From contig OZ020517.1 of assembly GCA_963971425.1 (NCBI GenBank), positions 29,406,668 to 29,470,667 of the forward strand: 64,000 bases of DNA, written 5' to 3'. The DNA comes from Bryoerythrophyllum caledonicum. Taxonomy: Eukaryota; Streptophyta; Bryopsida; Pottiales; Pottiaceae. Below, piece after piece: positions 33,960 through 44,540 of this stretch. Below the pieces are notes generated by a model. It had not been told where the DNA came from. It was given only the letters and a program-made list of their open reading frames with translations, and did not search any database. A program made the position numbers and the translations under genes. Every line of letters begins with the position of its first letter. The stretch's first letter is position 1.

Positions 33960-35135
33960 TCTTCCACCGCTCGCAGCATACCAAACTGCGCATCGATCTC
34001 CTCCTGTAACCTTTTTAAGACGTGAGGGTGCCGCACGACCTCCAGAATAGTCCATTCTATCGTGGACACGGTCGCTTCGGATCCGGCTCCCAGAAGCTCC
34101 TGCGCCAGGAGGTGTCGACATGAAAATCAGTGAGAAACTTTATGAGGATTCAAGAGAGCTTACGAGCACAAACTTTGCTTTGATTTCGTTCAAACGCTAG
34201 GGACGAAGTAGAAACACTGCGCTTATAGCAATCAAGGATTTGATGGCGATGTCTGTGTATTTCTCGCCGTCTGATTCTGCATGAATCAGCAATGTCTCGA
34301 CGAAGTCGTTGTCTGTTTCATCGCTCTGAGCATGCTTGCGGTACCATTCCAGGACGGCAGTCGTCCAACTGGATCGGAGTGCGTTCACGTTACGCCAGCT
34401 TGCATGGACACCCTGGACGTCGAGTTTCTCAAAGAGGCGTAACGCGGGGATGATGTCCGCAAGGTTGTTCCCCGCGAGGATCTTAAAGTAGACCAGCTCC
34501 CATTTCCGGAAGGCTGCCGGGGTAAGGCCGAATTCCTCCGAGTGAACAAACGCCTTGTTGAAGAGCGTCCGGCACGAGTTCCCACATCCGAACTCGCTCA
34601 CGGCTGGCCGGAACGCGACCGGGCCCCCAGCGAGCGCCTTGATCACGGCCACAGTGCGGTGTATCTCCTCTCTGCGCACGTTCCCCCGCGTCTCCAATTT
34701 CTGTGCTGTGAAGAGCTCGCGGATGCAGAGCTGCCGGAGCTCCCGCACACGCGGGGTGAACAAACCCACCACCAGGGACAAGTCTTCCGCGCCGTAGTTC
34801 ATCTACTTCCCGGGTGTGTACAGGAGGTTCTGTATCGGTCGAGACGCGAAACTTGCGTCGCTCACCGAGAAGAGCTCCTTCGCCGCGCCCGCGTCGGAGA
34901 TGAACACCACTGGGACGCTACCATAGAAGAGGCGCATGACGCTCCCGTACTGCTTTGCGAGCTACGCCATGGCCTGGTGCGGGTGCAGTCCGAGAGACAA
35001 GAGGTTGCCGACGATTGGCAATGGCGTTGGCCCTGGCGGCATCCCTTTTCTCTGCTTGCGTATCAACCCATAGAAACTAAGAACCACTGCGACGAAGAGA
35101 GAAAAAGCCCCAAAGTACATGTCCTTGGACGCCAT
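33960..35135 (-). pseudogene. Cytochrome P450, 5' part, two in-frame TAG codons
   Basis: ATG at 35135 opens MASKDMYFGAFSLFVAVVLS, a single N-terminal membrane anchor, then the proline-rich hinge MPPGPTPLPIVGNL. The frame continues to a probable donor at 34218 (306 codons) but holds TAG at 34964-34962 (after HPHQAMA) and TAG at 34805-34803 (after YTPGK). Exon 2 starts at about 34099 after GCGCAG with ELLGAGSEATVSTIEWTILE, the I-helix oxygen-binding region, and runs to FGMLRAVE, where the copia element interrupts it at 33960. The exon resumes at 28708. The two parts together give about 500 residues, the normal microsomal P450 length. Two nonsense codons plus the insertion make this a pseudogene or a null allele. 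A further ATG 48 bp upstream is in frame but less typical of the family. Confidence 0.9.
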
Positions 35136-35777
35136 GGTTCCTCTGTCAAAGACAGAAGCGACAGACCTTGAGATTGTATCCATGGCAGAGTGTTATGCTC
35201 CAGTCACTGCTTCAAGGCGCTAGCTGGAGCAGAATTCTAGAAGAAACGTGCATCGATTGTTTACAAGGAACTGTTTCAAGAACGAGACTCTGGAGAAGAA
35301 AGGAAGAAGCCAATTGTAAAAGAAAAATACCATAAATATTGTATTTGATTTGCAGCATCCTGCTTTAAACTTTCATGATGTGAACAGGAGTGGAAGAAGG
35401 ACGAGCTCGACGAGAAATGACGCCAAAGTGTCGAAATTCAGGTACCACTTTGTTCAAAGTGTGTCGTACTACGGTGGTCATCGTTTACCTCTTTGCTAGT
35501 CCTGGAACTAGAATCAATAGTGGATTCAATGGAGGAAGAGGTTTTGGGGTGCACAGTGCACACGATGAAAATGTCTCCCTATTGCGTGTGATCCCATATT
35601 TCCAGTGTCTCCCTGGCTTGCGGTAGTTGTTTTTCCCACTCTAGGCCGGATTGTATCTGTTGGCGATGCTCTTAGTGAGGGACTTTTCTTGCAATCCCGA
35701 GATTTGTGCAAATCCTTTTATTTGATGGACTATAGAAATTCAACTTCAATTCTTGTATCTAGTCTTACAAAAGTATG
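35136..35777. other. Upstream region of the P450 gene, no gene seen
   Basis: Short random ORFs only. It would contain the P450 promoter (minus strand), but I could not assign a TATA box with confidence. Confidence 0.4.
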
Positions 35778-36120
35778 TACAGCCAGACCTCGATAAGTGT
35801 TACCTCAATAAGTGTTAAAACTCTATGTGTTATGGAGATTTCCGCTCCCTTAAAATTAAGACTAGTAAGTGTTATGTGTTAAGTGTTACACAATGTCACG
35901 CTCCCGACTTTGTTAATTTTACCTCGGTAAGTGATAAGTTTCCAAAAAAAGGCTTTTCGTAAGAGCCATCGCTTGGGGGGGAGATCATTTTGAGGTAAAG
36001 TAATAGTTTCTAGTTGCAAAGTGACTTTAGATGTTTATTCTAGAAACAAACTCACATGTAGATGTATTTTTAAGTTCATAAATTAATACAGGGTTTATAA
36101 ACTTAAAAGTACACTTATCT

Positions 36121-36639
36121 TTGAAGCCTAATGTAGGTTCAAGATTGAGGGTGACGCGATTAGAGTTTTTGCCTCCAAATACAATTAGTCGTTTCCAGCC
36201 TATGGATGCAGGGATCATTGCATCATTCAAAGCTCAATACATGAAGTTATTAATTCAACATCAAATAGATTGTATTTCAACTGGCAAGAGTTTTGCGATT
36301 GATGTCTACCAAGCTGTGACCATGCTTGAGAAGGCTTGGCATAACGGAGTGACTCCAACAACAATTCAAAATTGTTGGAGACACACAGGAATTCTTTTAG
36401 TTCTTGTAGAAAATGAAGTCCTTCAAGAGCAAAAAAGGAAAGAGGTGAGGAGGTTGCTGTTGTATTGGAACAACTAATTTTGATATCCTCTGAGACTGAG
36501 ACCTCTAACATGAATGCTCAAGAGTATTTAAATTATGAGCTCGAGTTTGATTTGAATAACCCTTATTAGTCCACTGATGAAGAAATTATCGAAATGCTTC
36601 CATCTCAACAACAAGGTAGTGAATACAAAGATAGTGATT
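36121..36639 (+). pseudogene. Pogo-type transposase remnant, C-terminal DDE part
   Basis: The frame starts inside the domain, without an ATG. FLPPNTISRFQPMDAGIIAS followed by FKAQYMKLLI ... AWHNGVTPTTIQNCWRHTGIL is the hallmark end of DDE_1 transposases of the pogo/Tigger group, including the region after the second catalytic aspartate. The CENP-B-like DNA-binding domain and the first catalytic residues are missing. A TAA at 36474-36476 and later stops interrupt the frame. The C-terminal tail continues at 40741 after the nested element. Confidence 0.88.
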
Positions 36640-37104
36640 AACACGGGTTTCGTTAAAAGTGTACGTAGCCGTGTGCGTTTTTTTAAAGGGATTTTTTAAA
36701 ATATTTAATTGTTAATATTATGGCACATTAAGTGTATTTGGTTACATAATTCTATTATTCAACATAATTTTAAATCAATACAAATTACCAAAAACATGCA
36801 GCTTGATGTAATTGTATAGAACATCATTCTTCTATATTTGAGAAGATGTAAGGAATCATTTATTTTAGGTTTTATAATCTAGCTTGCAAAAATAAATTAT
36901 ATAAATATGAAATTTGTGATACAATATAAGTAGAAATTGATTACTCAAGTCTTTTTATTTGTTAAAATTGAAGTGTAGAAATCTAGTTCTAGTATTGTAC
37001 AAATAGTACATCATTTTTCAAATTTACATACATGCAACATATACAAAAAATTAATAAATATTAAATAGCAAATCACATGTATAATTTATATATGATAATA
37101 TATG

Positions 37105-37620
37105 TTACATCTCAAAACAAAACCATCCTATAATCATGACAAAACATTCATGAGCATCCATGAACTCAGTGAACTCCAAGTGCTCAGATTCAGTCAAAGT
37201 CTTAAACACATTCAACATAGAAGTGCAAAGATTTTGTTTTGCCTCACCCAATTCTGCCCACCATTTCCGTGCTTTAGGTAGGCCTGTGATTTTCATACCA
37301 ACCAAATCATCCAAACTTCCAATAATATTGGAAGTTTTCATAACAAAAGAAGTAACACCGGCTACCGCATTTGATATAACAAAATCCTCACAAGAACCTG
37401 CATCTCCGATGAAAGCTGAAGCTACAATTTTTTGAACAGATGCTTCTCTTTTCCATATTTTTGAACATAAAATCTTCCCCTCTCCCCATGAATAATGACT
37501 AATTTGTAGAATAACTCGTTTGTCATCCCGTATAAGAAACCACCCATAATTTTGAAAAGCTACATATGGATTTGGAGCCTTTGGCATTTTTGCAAATTCT
37601 CTCTCCCGTGGCGGTGGCAT
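37105..37620 (-). CDS. Hypothetical protein of the nested element
   Basis: ATG at 37620 opens a 171-residue frame (MPPPREREFAKMPKAPNPYV ... FMDAHECFVMIIGWFCFEM). The N-terminus is basic and proline-rich; the remainder looks globular (WFLIRDDKRVILQISHYSWG, GDAGSCEDFVISNAVAGVTS). No signal peptide or catalytic motif is evident, and I recognise no family. It lies wholly inside the nested transposon and could be a transposon accessory gene or a captured exon. Confidence 0.5.
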   Translation of the reverse strand: MPPPREREFAKMPKAPNPYVAFQNYGWFLIRDDKRVILQISHYSWGEGKILCSKIWKREASVQKIVASAFIGDAGSCEDFVISNAVAGVTSFVMKTSNIIGSLDDLVGMKITGLPKARKWWAELGEAKQNLCTSMLNVFKTLTESEHLEFTEFMDAHECFVMIIGWFCFEM

Positions 37621-37754
37621 TGTAAATTTGCTTCATAAACCCTAGAAAATATTCAACATAATTTAAAATAAAAATCATTAGTCAAACAATTGAAATCATA
37701 TCAAAAACAGAATACAAAAGAAAGTATGACCTATGTCACACTCCCTCATTCAAC

Positions 37755-38005
37755 CATATGCTAGAAACTTAAGAGTTGGAGGGGTGTGGCATATGCTTCA
37801 TCCCTCCAATCAAACACATGTTTGAAACTAAAAAGTTGGAGGGATGTGGCACATGCCTCATCCCCCCCTCCCAAATGAACTCTATAGTAGAAATTGAAAA
37901 GTTAAATAGGTGTGGCACATGCCTCACCCCCTCGATCAACCATGTGCAAAAGAACTTAGAAGGTAGGAGGGTATGACATTTGCCTCACTTCAAATCAGTC
38001 CTATG
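37755..38005. repeat. Degenerate tandem repeat, ~65-bp unit (GTGGCACATGCCTCA)
   Basis: Four or five units share AGTTGGAGGG(A/G)TGTGGCA-ATGC-TCATCCC and a following ATCAACCATGTG-like stretch. Related words (GGCATATGTCTCACTCC) recur at 39200-39520, so the two sides of the nested element carry similar subterminal repeats. Confidence 0.75.
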
Positions 38006-39194
38006 TGAGAAATAAAAAAATAAGAGCACTCAAAATCAATACAAAGTAGCCTAGTTTGTATATTAAGGTGAAGCATTATCTCTGAAATGAGTGGGAAAAA
38101 AACAAATAGTCACGATAATCAGAAACAGACAAAAAAATTCAGCAAATAGATGCTATAATGAAGAGAGAAGAGGTGAAAAAATTGAAACCCAAATGATTTG
38201 AAGATCACTTACCTAGGGCTGTCGTAAAGCTGAATAGTCTTGTGGTACAAAATTTGAAAGTCTTATGCTGAATTTGTAGATGATGCTAGTACTGGAGCGT
38301 TGGAGTAGTCCTTTGGTGTAGAACTTGATTGCCACAGCCTAGTATAATGTGAGCATGTGAATTCAGTAGTACTAGATTTGCAAAGAGCAACCCTAGTAAG
38401 TTGATAGAGCGATAGTAGCGAAGGTGTGAGGATCTCTACAAACAGGGGCAACAACTTCTACAAGTCACGGGAGGAGCAACTTCTGCAAACCGCGGAAACA
38501 ACTTCTACAAGCGGCGATGTGCAGTAGAAAACTACTGTAGAGGACGTGGTGGTGTGAGGAATTATTGCGGCAGAGGTGAGGATTGCACTGGAGAAGAGCG
38601 TCGCGGTGGAGAAGAGTGTCGCGACGGAGAAGAGCATTGCGGCCAAAGAGAGTGTTGCGGCGGCGGAAAAGGATGTTGCGGCAGTGCAACCTAACGAGTT
38701 CAACGACGAAGAAATCCTAGTGCGAATTATAAGTTGACTAAGCGCGTCCTCCCTGAAAGAGTTAGAGAACAAGCAGTCTGCATCAAAAAATAAAATGAGT
38801 TTTTTTTTTTTTTTTTTAAGTTTGGAATTGGTAGATTTTAGGATAACTTCAAAATTCAATAACTTTGGCATACAAACTCGGAATTTTTTTGTAAAATATG
38901 TAAATTATTAGCATGTCAATGGCTATATTCTATTCATATAAAATAATTCATTGCTCCTACTATTTACGAGTTATTGAACAAAATCTGATTGAAAAAATGA
39001 TGATGTCATTGATTTTGTGTATATTCTACAATTTGATAGATTTTGAAAAAAAAAAACTCTTAATGGAAATATGAAAAGTTTTCATTTTTTTTGCACTAAA
39101 TGTTTAAGACTATATCATATGTTCCATGTTCACTTAAAAATTTGTAAAAAATTTAATTTTCTTTACATCATAAATCATATCATAAAATAAATGA

Positions 39195-39520
39195 CGGTAG
39201 AGCAAAGCATATGTCTTACCTACCTTTCAATATAGAAATGAACCGAAAGAGGGAAAGGCATATGTCTCACTTCTTGTCCTTTTACTAAAATAAACAAACT
39301 TACAAAAAAAAATAATATAGGTTCTATCTACCACTCTTTCATTAAATAAGTTCATTGAATGAGAGAGGGGACTACATAAGTCTCACTCCTTCCCCTTCCA
39401 TTAAACAGATGGACCAAAGCTAGGCGATGAGGGAGGCATATGTCTCACTCCCGGACTTTTATTAAAAAAATGGACCATAGCAAAGGGGAGGCGTATGTCT
39501 CACTCAATCTTTCATAAATA
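39195..39520. repeat. Degenerate tandem repeat (GGCATATGTCTCACTCC)
   Basis: Four units, each with a purine-rich lead (GAGAGGGGA), GCATATGTCTCACT and a TTTCATTAAA-like tail. They are relatives of the 37755-38005 repeat in the other half of the nested element. Confidence 0.7.
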
Positions 39521-39567
39521 AATAAAAAATAATTGGAGATGGAAGGGAAGTGAGGTTAGCAAAAAAC

Positions 39568-40224
39568 ATGCCAAGAGGACATCGTGTTCGTGGTAATAGA
39601 ACTAATATTGGAGGCCGAGGAAGAGGACGTCAAGAAAGTGATGAATATGCAACGGAAGAACAACAAAGTGGTGAACATGGAGGTGGAGATCAAGAAATGG
39701 ATGGACAAGGAAGAGGGCGGAGACGAGGGCGCGGGCAAGGACGTGGACGGCGACAATCTACTCAAGGAAATTCAACTATAGCCAATGCTATTGTTGTTGA
39801 TCATTTTTCATCATTTAATCCACACCAAGATGTGAAAATAGGGATGATTATTGGGATGGAGACGGAGAACGATGATCGAGAAAAAGACATTCCTTTTTTT
39901 GTTGCAAAAGTCGTATGACTAAACCAACAAGCTTCAGAAGATGGTAGTCTAGAGGTTCTGTGGTATCAGCCCAAAATGCCTATTGGATTACATGATGAAG
40001 AAGGTTTTTTCCACAATCGGTACACAAATTGTATACATCGAGGATGGGAACCTTCTCGAAAGGAGAATACTTGGATTCCTATTGATTCAGTATTTACTGG
40101 ATGATACAACACAGTTGGAACACGTACTTTAACTAGAATACGTGGTATGAAAACTGAAAAAGAGCTAAAAATTCCCAACAACAAGAAGTTTCATTTTCAA
40201 TTTCATTTGAATTCTGTAGAATAG
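39568..40224 (+). pseudogene. RG-rich protein with a transposon-associated reader-like domain, broken
   Basis: ATG 39568 starts a basic, Gly/Arg-rich N-terminus (GRGRGRQESDEYATEEQQ, then GRGRRRGRGQGRGRRQ). After TGA at 39916-39918 the same frame continues with IPFFVAKVV before the stop and EDGSLEVLWYQPKM and GWEPSRKENTWIPIDSVF after it, then TGA at about 40102 and TAG at 40222-40224. The block matches the pattern of the C-terminal domain of the 22833 ORF (RPFWIAQAI ... VRIQFYRP), a beta-barrel type seen in plant transposon proteins. It is the likely tail of a former transposase or accessory gene of the nested element. Confidence 0.55.
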
Positions 40225-40740
40225 GTAGACATCAGTATTGTGTGATTTATGTTAACTTGGATTAGAGAACCATTTTCAATCTTGTACTTCTTAATAAAAG
40301 TGATGATGATTATGGAGTTTAAAAGAATGGATGATATCCATTTTATATTAGTGTTAATGTAAAATCTTTGTGTGTCTGGACAATATTTCTACAATGATGT
40401 TTATACTTGATGATTTCTATTTCTATCACAAGTCATTTTTGAAATCCAAGACGTGCTTCTTTAAATTTGTAGTAATTGTAAAAACAATTACTGTAATAAA
40501 ATTGTATGATATATTGTTTCTGATATTTCTTTGAATGTTAAAAATAAAATTATTATATTATTTTGATATTGTTGTTATTAGAGGAATATCAATTAAAACA
40601 TTACTACTTATTATCACAAATTTTCTTTAGCCAAAACATTCAACATTTTGATAAGAATTTACCAAATAATAATGGAACTCTTAAAATTCTAGTAAGTACG
40701 CTTTTATAGGGGCACATACGTTTTTAACGAAACCGGTGTT

Positions 40741-40959
40741 GATTCATGATGAAGCTAATCCTCACAATATAGTAGAAGAAGTTGTAGGCATTAAAGATAT
40801 AGATAGTGCTTTTCAAACTTTGAAGAAGTTGCTGGAGCAAGGACCTAATGACACCATATTATCTATTAGGAATATTACAGCACTAGAAAAGGAAGTAGAA
40901 TCTTGGCGTGTAGCAGAAACTCACCAAAGTACTATTGATTCATTCTTTCGACGGACTTA
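40741..40959 (+). pseudogene. Pogo-type transposase remnant, C-terminal tail
   Basis: Reads HDEANPHNIVEEVVG ... ALEKEVESWRVAETHQSTID and ends SFFRRT, TAG at 40957-40959. This tail is typical of plant and animal pogo transposases and continues the frame lost at 36639, which shows the order of insertion events. Confidence 0.8.
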
Positions 40960-41324
40960 GATGAATAATTAATCAATATTTTGTAATTTCATCCATTTTT
41001 TCTGTAAATGTTATGTATTTACCTTTTTAATTCTTCTAAGTGTTATCAAGTGTTACAAATCATCGGCATCACCCTCTATAAGTGTTATGTGTTACTAGTG
41101 TCTAAGTGTTAACTAAAAGTATGCTCCCAACCCCTAACACTTATCGAGGTCTGGCTGTAGCCTTATCTTAAATATGGAGAAAGTTTGCACAACATCCAAT
41201 GGTTGGTGTAATAGATTGTAGTGTTTGAAGTCAATGAATATGGGTATTGGAGATTGTTGAGAACAAAGTGCCTACTACTTTACCAATCAATAGAATTTAT
41301 AAATAAATTGTGAAGAAAATGGAC

Positions 41325-41361
41325 GAGGTAGAAACACCGTGCTTATAGCAATAAAGGTTCA
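41325..41361 (-). pseudogene. Small duplicate of the P450 exon 1/intron boundary
   Basis: 37 bp (GGACGAGGTAGAAACACC ... GCAATAAAGG) match 34202-34238 of the P450 at about 32 positions, spanning the predicted splice donor. No further P450 homology is visible around it. It may be the relic of a duplicated P450. Confidence 0.6.
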
Positions 41362-43070
41362 TATGTGCACTACATTGAAAGCTTTGCGTTGACACATAAT
41401 ATGAAAGAAATCATTAATACATGATCATCAAAAAAAATTCATATATTGCCTACTTGATTGTATACAAAGATGTTTCAAAACTTATACAAATCAAAACATC
41501 TCTATATATATAACAAAATAGGATTTCTTTGTGTCCGTCCGGAACATCTGTCGGTTCAGTAACGGACAGATTTCATCCGATGGTACCGGCTTGGATGATA
41601 TACGGACCGTCCGCATGGGGCATCACGTGGGCAACTCCCGCGTGTTTCAAGCACACCGTCTCGGCATTCTTTTGTAGCTCGTCCCTCTCTGAAGACAACA
41701 AATTAAACTGGAAGAAACCGCAGAAAGGGAATCCTTGAGACAAAAATCTCGATACAAGTTGAATGAGATGCATGGATGATTGCTTTTCAGACCTGGAGAG
41801 CGAAATCCTAGCCCTGCGCAGGTGATACAATGAGATGAAATCTTTGCGAGGCGAGAGGAGAGGTCGGTGCCATTGGAGTGGCGATGGAGCAGCAGCGAAT
41901 GAATCTTTGAAGCCCAACTGCGAAACACCCAAGAGCCTAATTCCATTGTTCCGATCAATGGGTGCGCTGAAAGCCGGAGAAGAGCGTTGTTGTTGCTGTT
42001 ATTTTGCGGATTAGAGAGTTGCATTGTTGTTACGAGAGAGCATTGTTGTTGATGTTGTTTTGCGGATTGGAGAGTTGTTGATGTTTACTGCTTTCGGAGA
42101 GTAGCTGGAGGTGCGTTGATTTGTAGTTTCTTTTGTTTCCTTTGCATTGCCTGGAATGAGAGAAGGAGTGACTTTGTATCACGAGTGAGTGAGTTGAGGA
42201 GAGAGTCGACATCTAAAATCGAGAGAGTGAATTTGTGTCACAAGTGAGTGAGACCAGGAGAGAGGCGACACCTGAAGTCAAGTTCGAGACGAGGAGTTTA
42301 AACCATGTATACGAATTTTGATGTGATGTGAGAATTTTGAGACAAGCCAGTTTGTTGCTTGAATCGGGAGACATTCTTTGCCCGGGATTGGGAAGTTGAA
42401 TCGCATAGGATTGTGGCCTTCTAGGATTTGAGCTCATGTCTGTGGAATGTGAGAAAGTTGTAGCAAAGATGTGGACCATAGTCCTCCTTGAAATTTGAGA
42501 CTTAGTTCATTGTCAAGGCTTTAGTTTTGAAAGGATCGCACATACCCATGACTTTCAATCTTTATTTGATTTTGCGGGAGCCTTTGTGTGCTCCACTCCC
42601 TCATATCGCTTACAGGTTTTATAGCCAATAACAAAGATGCATGTAACCGACGTCCGGATAAATGTGAACTTCAAAGTTTACAATCTAGTTTTTCACGGAT
42701 TTCATGCAAATTAAAATTTAACACATCCAGAGATGAAAATATGGTTGCATGCTCACCAAAGGGTTAAGAAGGATACAGAGCAGTTCATTCTTTTTTGGCA
42801 AAAATCTACACTCAAATGTGGATTCGATAACATGTTGGAGGGAAGTTGCCATGTGCCACCTTGGGAATCTAGCAAATGACAAAAGATGCAATGAAACTCA
42901 CTGTAGTACTAGAACAGAGCAAAGAAGCACTGTTAGTAACTACACCAGAATTGAGTACAGTAGAATCGAGTCCATGACAAGAGTAAGCCATGAGAACCAC
43001 GGACCAATTGGAAATTTTTGAGAGGATCTGAACATGTGCCTTATGTCCTGTTAATTCTTCCAGTTTAGTG
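41362..43070. other. No supportable gene; local duplications
   Basis: Overlapping ORFs at 41530-42024 and 42213-42479 lack recognisable features; a minus-strand exon near 41570-41720 is possible but unproven. Two local tandem duplications occur: TTTTGCGGATT(A/G)GAGAGTTG (about 42003 and 42060) and TCAC(G/A)AGTGAGTGAG (about 42178 and 42238). Confidence 0.4.
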
Positions 43071-43122
43071 TTTTGAAATGGTGAGGGCCGTACGAATGCG
43101 AGCCCCCACTGCCACAAATTTT
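43071..43122. repeat. Interspersed repeat GGTGAGGGCCG, short copy
   Basis: TTTTGAAATGGTGAGGGCCG followed by TACGAATGCGAGCCCCCACT and GCCACAAATT matches the first ~50 bases of the copies at 43601 and 53301, and then the similarity stops. Confidence 0.75.
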
Positions 43123-43600
43123 ACCTGCAGAACCATATTTTGAGTAATGCTACAGAGGGAACCTCTACGAGACCTGGTGTGTTCATCCCCACAACGTTCA
43201 TATTTGCGTTGTATAATGTGAACACAAAAAACTTGGGCCTACGACGGAGCGGAACTAGGGCCTGTTGTATTTGGATGGGTAGCCGGTGTATCCTTTCAAC
43301 ATCCTGGCGGGTTGCCTGGTGGTGGTCCGACTGCTTGGGTTGCGGGCTTGACTAGGAACATGTGTAATAGGAAGCCGAGTGTGCTGCCATTGTCGACAAT
43401 TGATCGAAGACAGGCAACAAATTTCATGAGTACGATAAAATGGATGTGAGTGAGATCTGTATTGATTGTGAATCGACGGCTTTAAGCCATGGAATGTTGA
43501 AACAGTTGAACGCGGAATTGCGACTCGGAACGTCCTTAGAGGGAGTAACTAAGATGCTACTTTTATTGAAAGATTACAACTTCATTTTAAGTTTAGGATT

Positions 43601-43766
43601 TTGGGATAGTAAAGGCCGCACGCACACGAGCCCCTGCTGCAACAAATTATGACGTGCATGCCTTTCGTGGAGAGATGCTAGACTCGCCTGCCTCAAAGTG
43701 CAATGGAGCGGACTAGTCCATGCTATCCACCTTCCAATCATAGATTGGCCTCGCCAAGGTAAGTGA
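43601..43766. repeat. Interspersed repeat GGTGAGGGCCG, ~165-bp copy
   Basis: Aligns with 53301-53466 over its whole length, both ending in CCA(A/G)GTAAGTG. Both lie in the same orientation, on either side of the decayed minus-strand gypsy element, so they could be terminal (LTR-derived) or an unrelated SINE-like repeat. Confidence 0.75.
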
Positions 43767-44149
43767 CTGTATCATCCTCACTTTAGCTTCACATTCTTGC
43801 AAACTTCGTGCTCAGGAAGGAGGGCTTTTGTAACAGGCAGGTTAGAGTCATCAAACGAGACGGGCGGAAGGACAAACCGGACCGGACGGGCGGATGGACC
43901 GGATGGCTCGACGGACTAGACAGCTTATTATTTTGTAGGCCTTATAATTTTCCAAGGTAAGAAAATTTGACTATAAATGACACATCACTCTATGGCGTAT
44001 TAGTCCACGCTGGAACCAAGGCGCGGACCTTGAGGTTGGGCGGAAACACTACTATGTAGGCGAGGACGTCATTGTCAGGGTGAGGACGTCATTGTCAGGG
44101 TGTGGACGTCAGGGAACAAGCCAGAACGTGTCCTAACTAGGTACGGACA

Positions 44150-44267
44150 TCTAGAATCAGTCACGGACGTCTTGTCCTTGATAAAGTAAACACCTCAACT
44201 AGGGCTCTAAAACGAGCAAACATGCGGTCGAAGAATGCCATGGCCGCCAACTTCAAAGAATTTTGCG
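44150..44267 (-). pseudogene. Decayed Ty3/gypsy integrase, 3' piece (left of nested copia)
   Basis: Reads AKFFEVGGH and, in the next frame, FFDRMFARFRALVEVFTLSR, which fits the integrase block between the first and second catalytic aspartates (usually A-AFF-RV-CRFGAP-EVLTD-G). The first part of the same integrase lies at 49298-49430 beyond the copia element. Frameshifted and incomplete. Confidence 0.7.
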
Positions 44268-44272
44268 GTAGT

Positions 44273-44453
44273 TGTTGATAAACTGTAACTGGAGGAACTC
44301 ACAAAGCATTACCAATGAAGACGTAACCTTTACTGATAGAGAGTGACATATATACACTTGAGTGATGGATGAATGAATGATGAATGAAAAACTATTGGAT
44401 GACATCTTGATTCTAGGCTACAAAACAGTGGACGAGGGCGTCAGGTTGCAACA
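44273..44453 (-). repeat. 3' LTR of the second copia element
   Basis: Plus-strand TGTTGATAAACTG ... GGTTGCAACA, 181 bp. The adjoining plus-strand pyrimidine tract TCCTCCCTGGCTCTCGGCC (44454-44472) is the complement of the polypurine tract. Confidence 0.95.
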
Positions 44454-44540
44454 TCCTCCCTGGCTCTCGGCCACATCTTGAGTGGTTGTGACGAGAGCAG
44501 TCACGTGAATATCAACATTGGAAGGAAAGAGAGAGGGGAT

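Larger units (their letters stand above)
36640..40740. mobile_element. Nested terminal-inverted-repeat DNA transposon, 4.1 kb, superfamily uncertain
   Basis: Ends are AACACGGGTTTCGTTAAAAG at 36640 and the inverted complement of AACACCGGTTTCGTTAAAAA at 40740, about 23 of 26 bases matching. The flanking 4-bp GATT (36636-36639 and 40741-40744) is a probable target duplication. It splits the pogo transposase, so it inserted later. Contents: a minus-strand ORF (37105-37620), two sets of degenerate tandem repeats, and a plus-strand broken ORF (39568-40224). No transposase motif was recognised. TIR and TSD length do not fit a standard superfamily cleanly. Confidence 0.75.
35780..41157. mobile_element. 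Pogo/Tigger-like (Tc1/mariner) DNA transposon, with a nested element
   Basis: Terminal inverted repeats start CAGCCAGACCTCGATAAGTG at 35780 and end with the exact complement at 41157, flanked by TA on both sides (35778-35779 and 41158-41159), the Tc1/mariner target duplication. Copies of TAAGTGTTA recur inside both ends as subterminal repeats. The interior holds the C-terminal part of a DDE_1 (pogo/Tigger) transposase, split by another element at 36640-40740. Without that insert the element is about 1.28 kb, so it is an internally deleted, non-autonomous copy. Confidence 0.9.

Noticed and set aside
34542..35171. 209-residue plus-strand ORF over P450 exon 1
   Set aside because: Shadow of the GC-rich P450 coding strand; no family features.
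41573..42024. Host gene on the minus strand at 41.5-42.0 kb
   Set aside because: Overlapping frames on both strands, no recognised domain and no consistent splice model.
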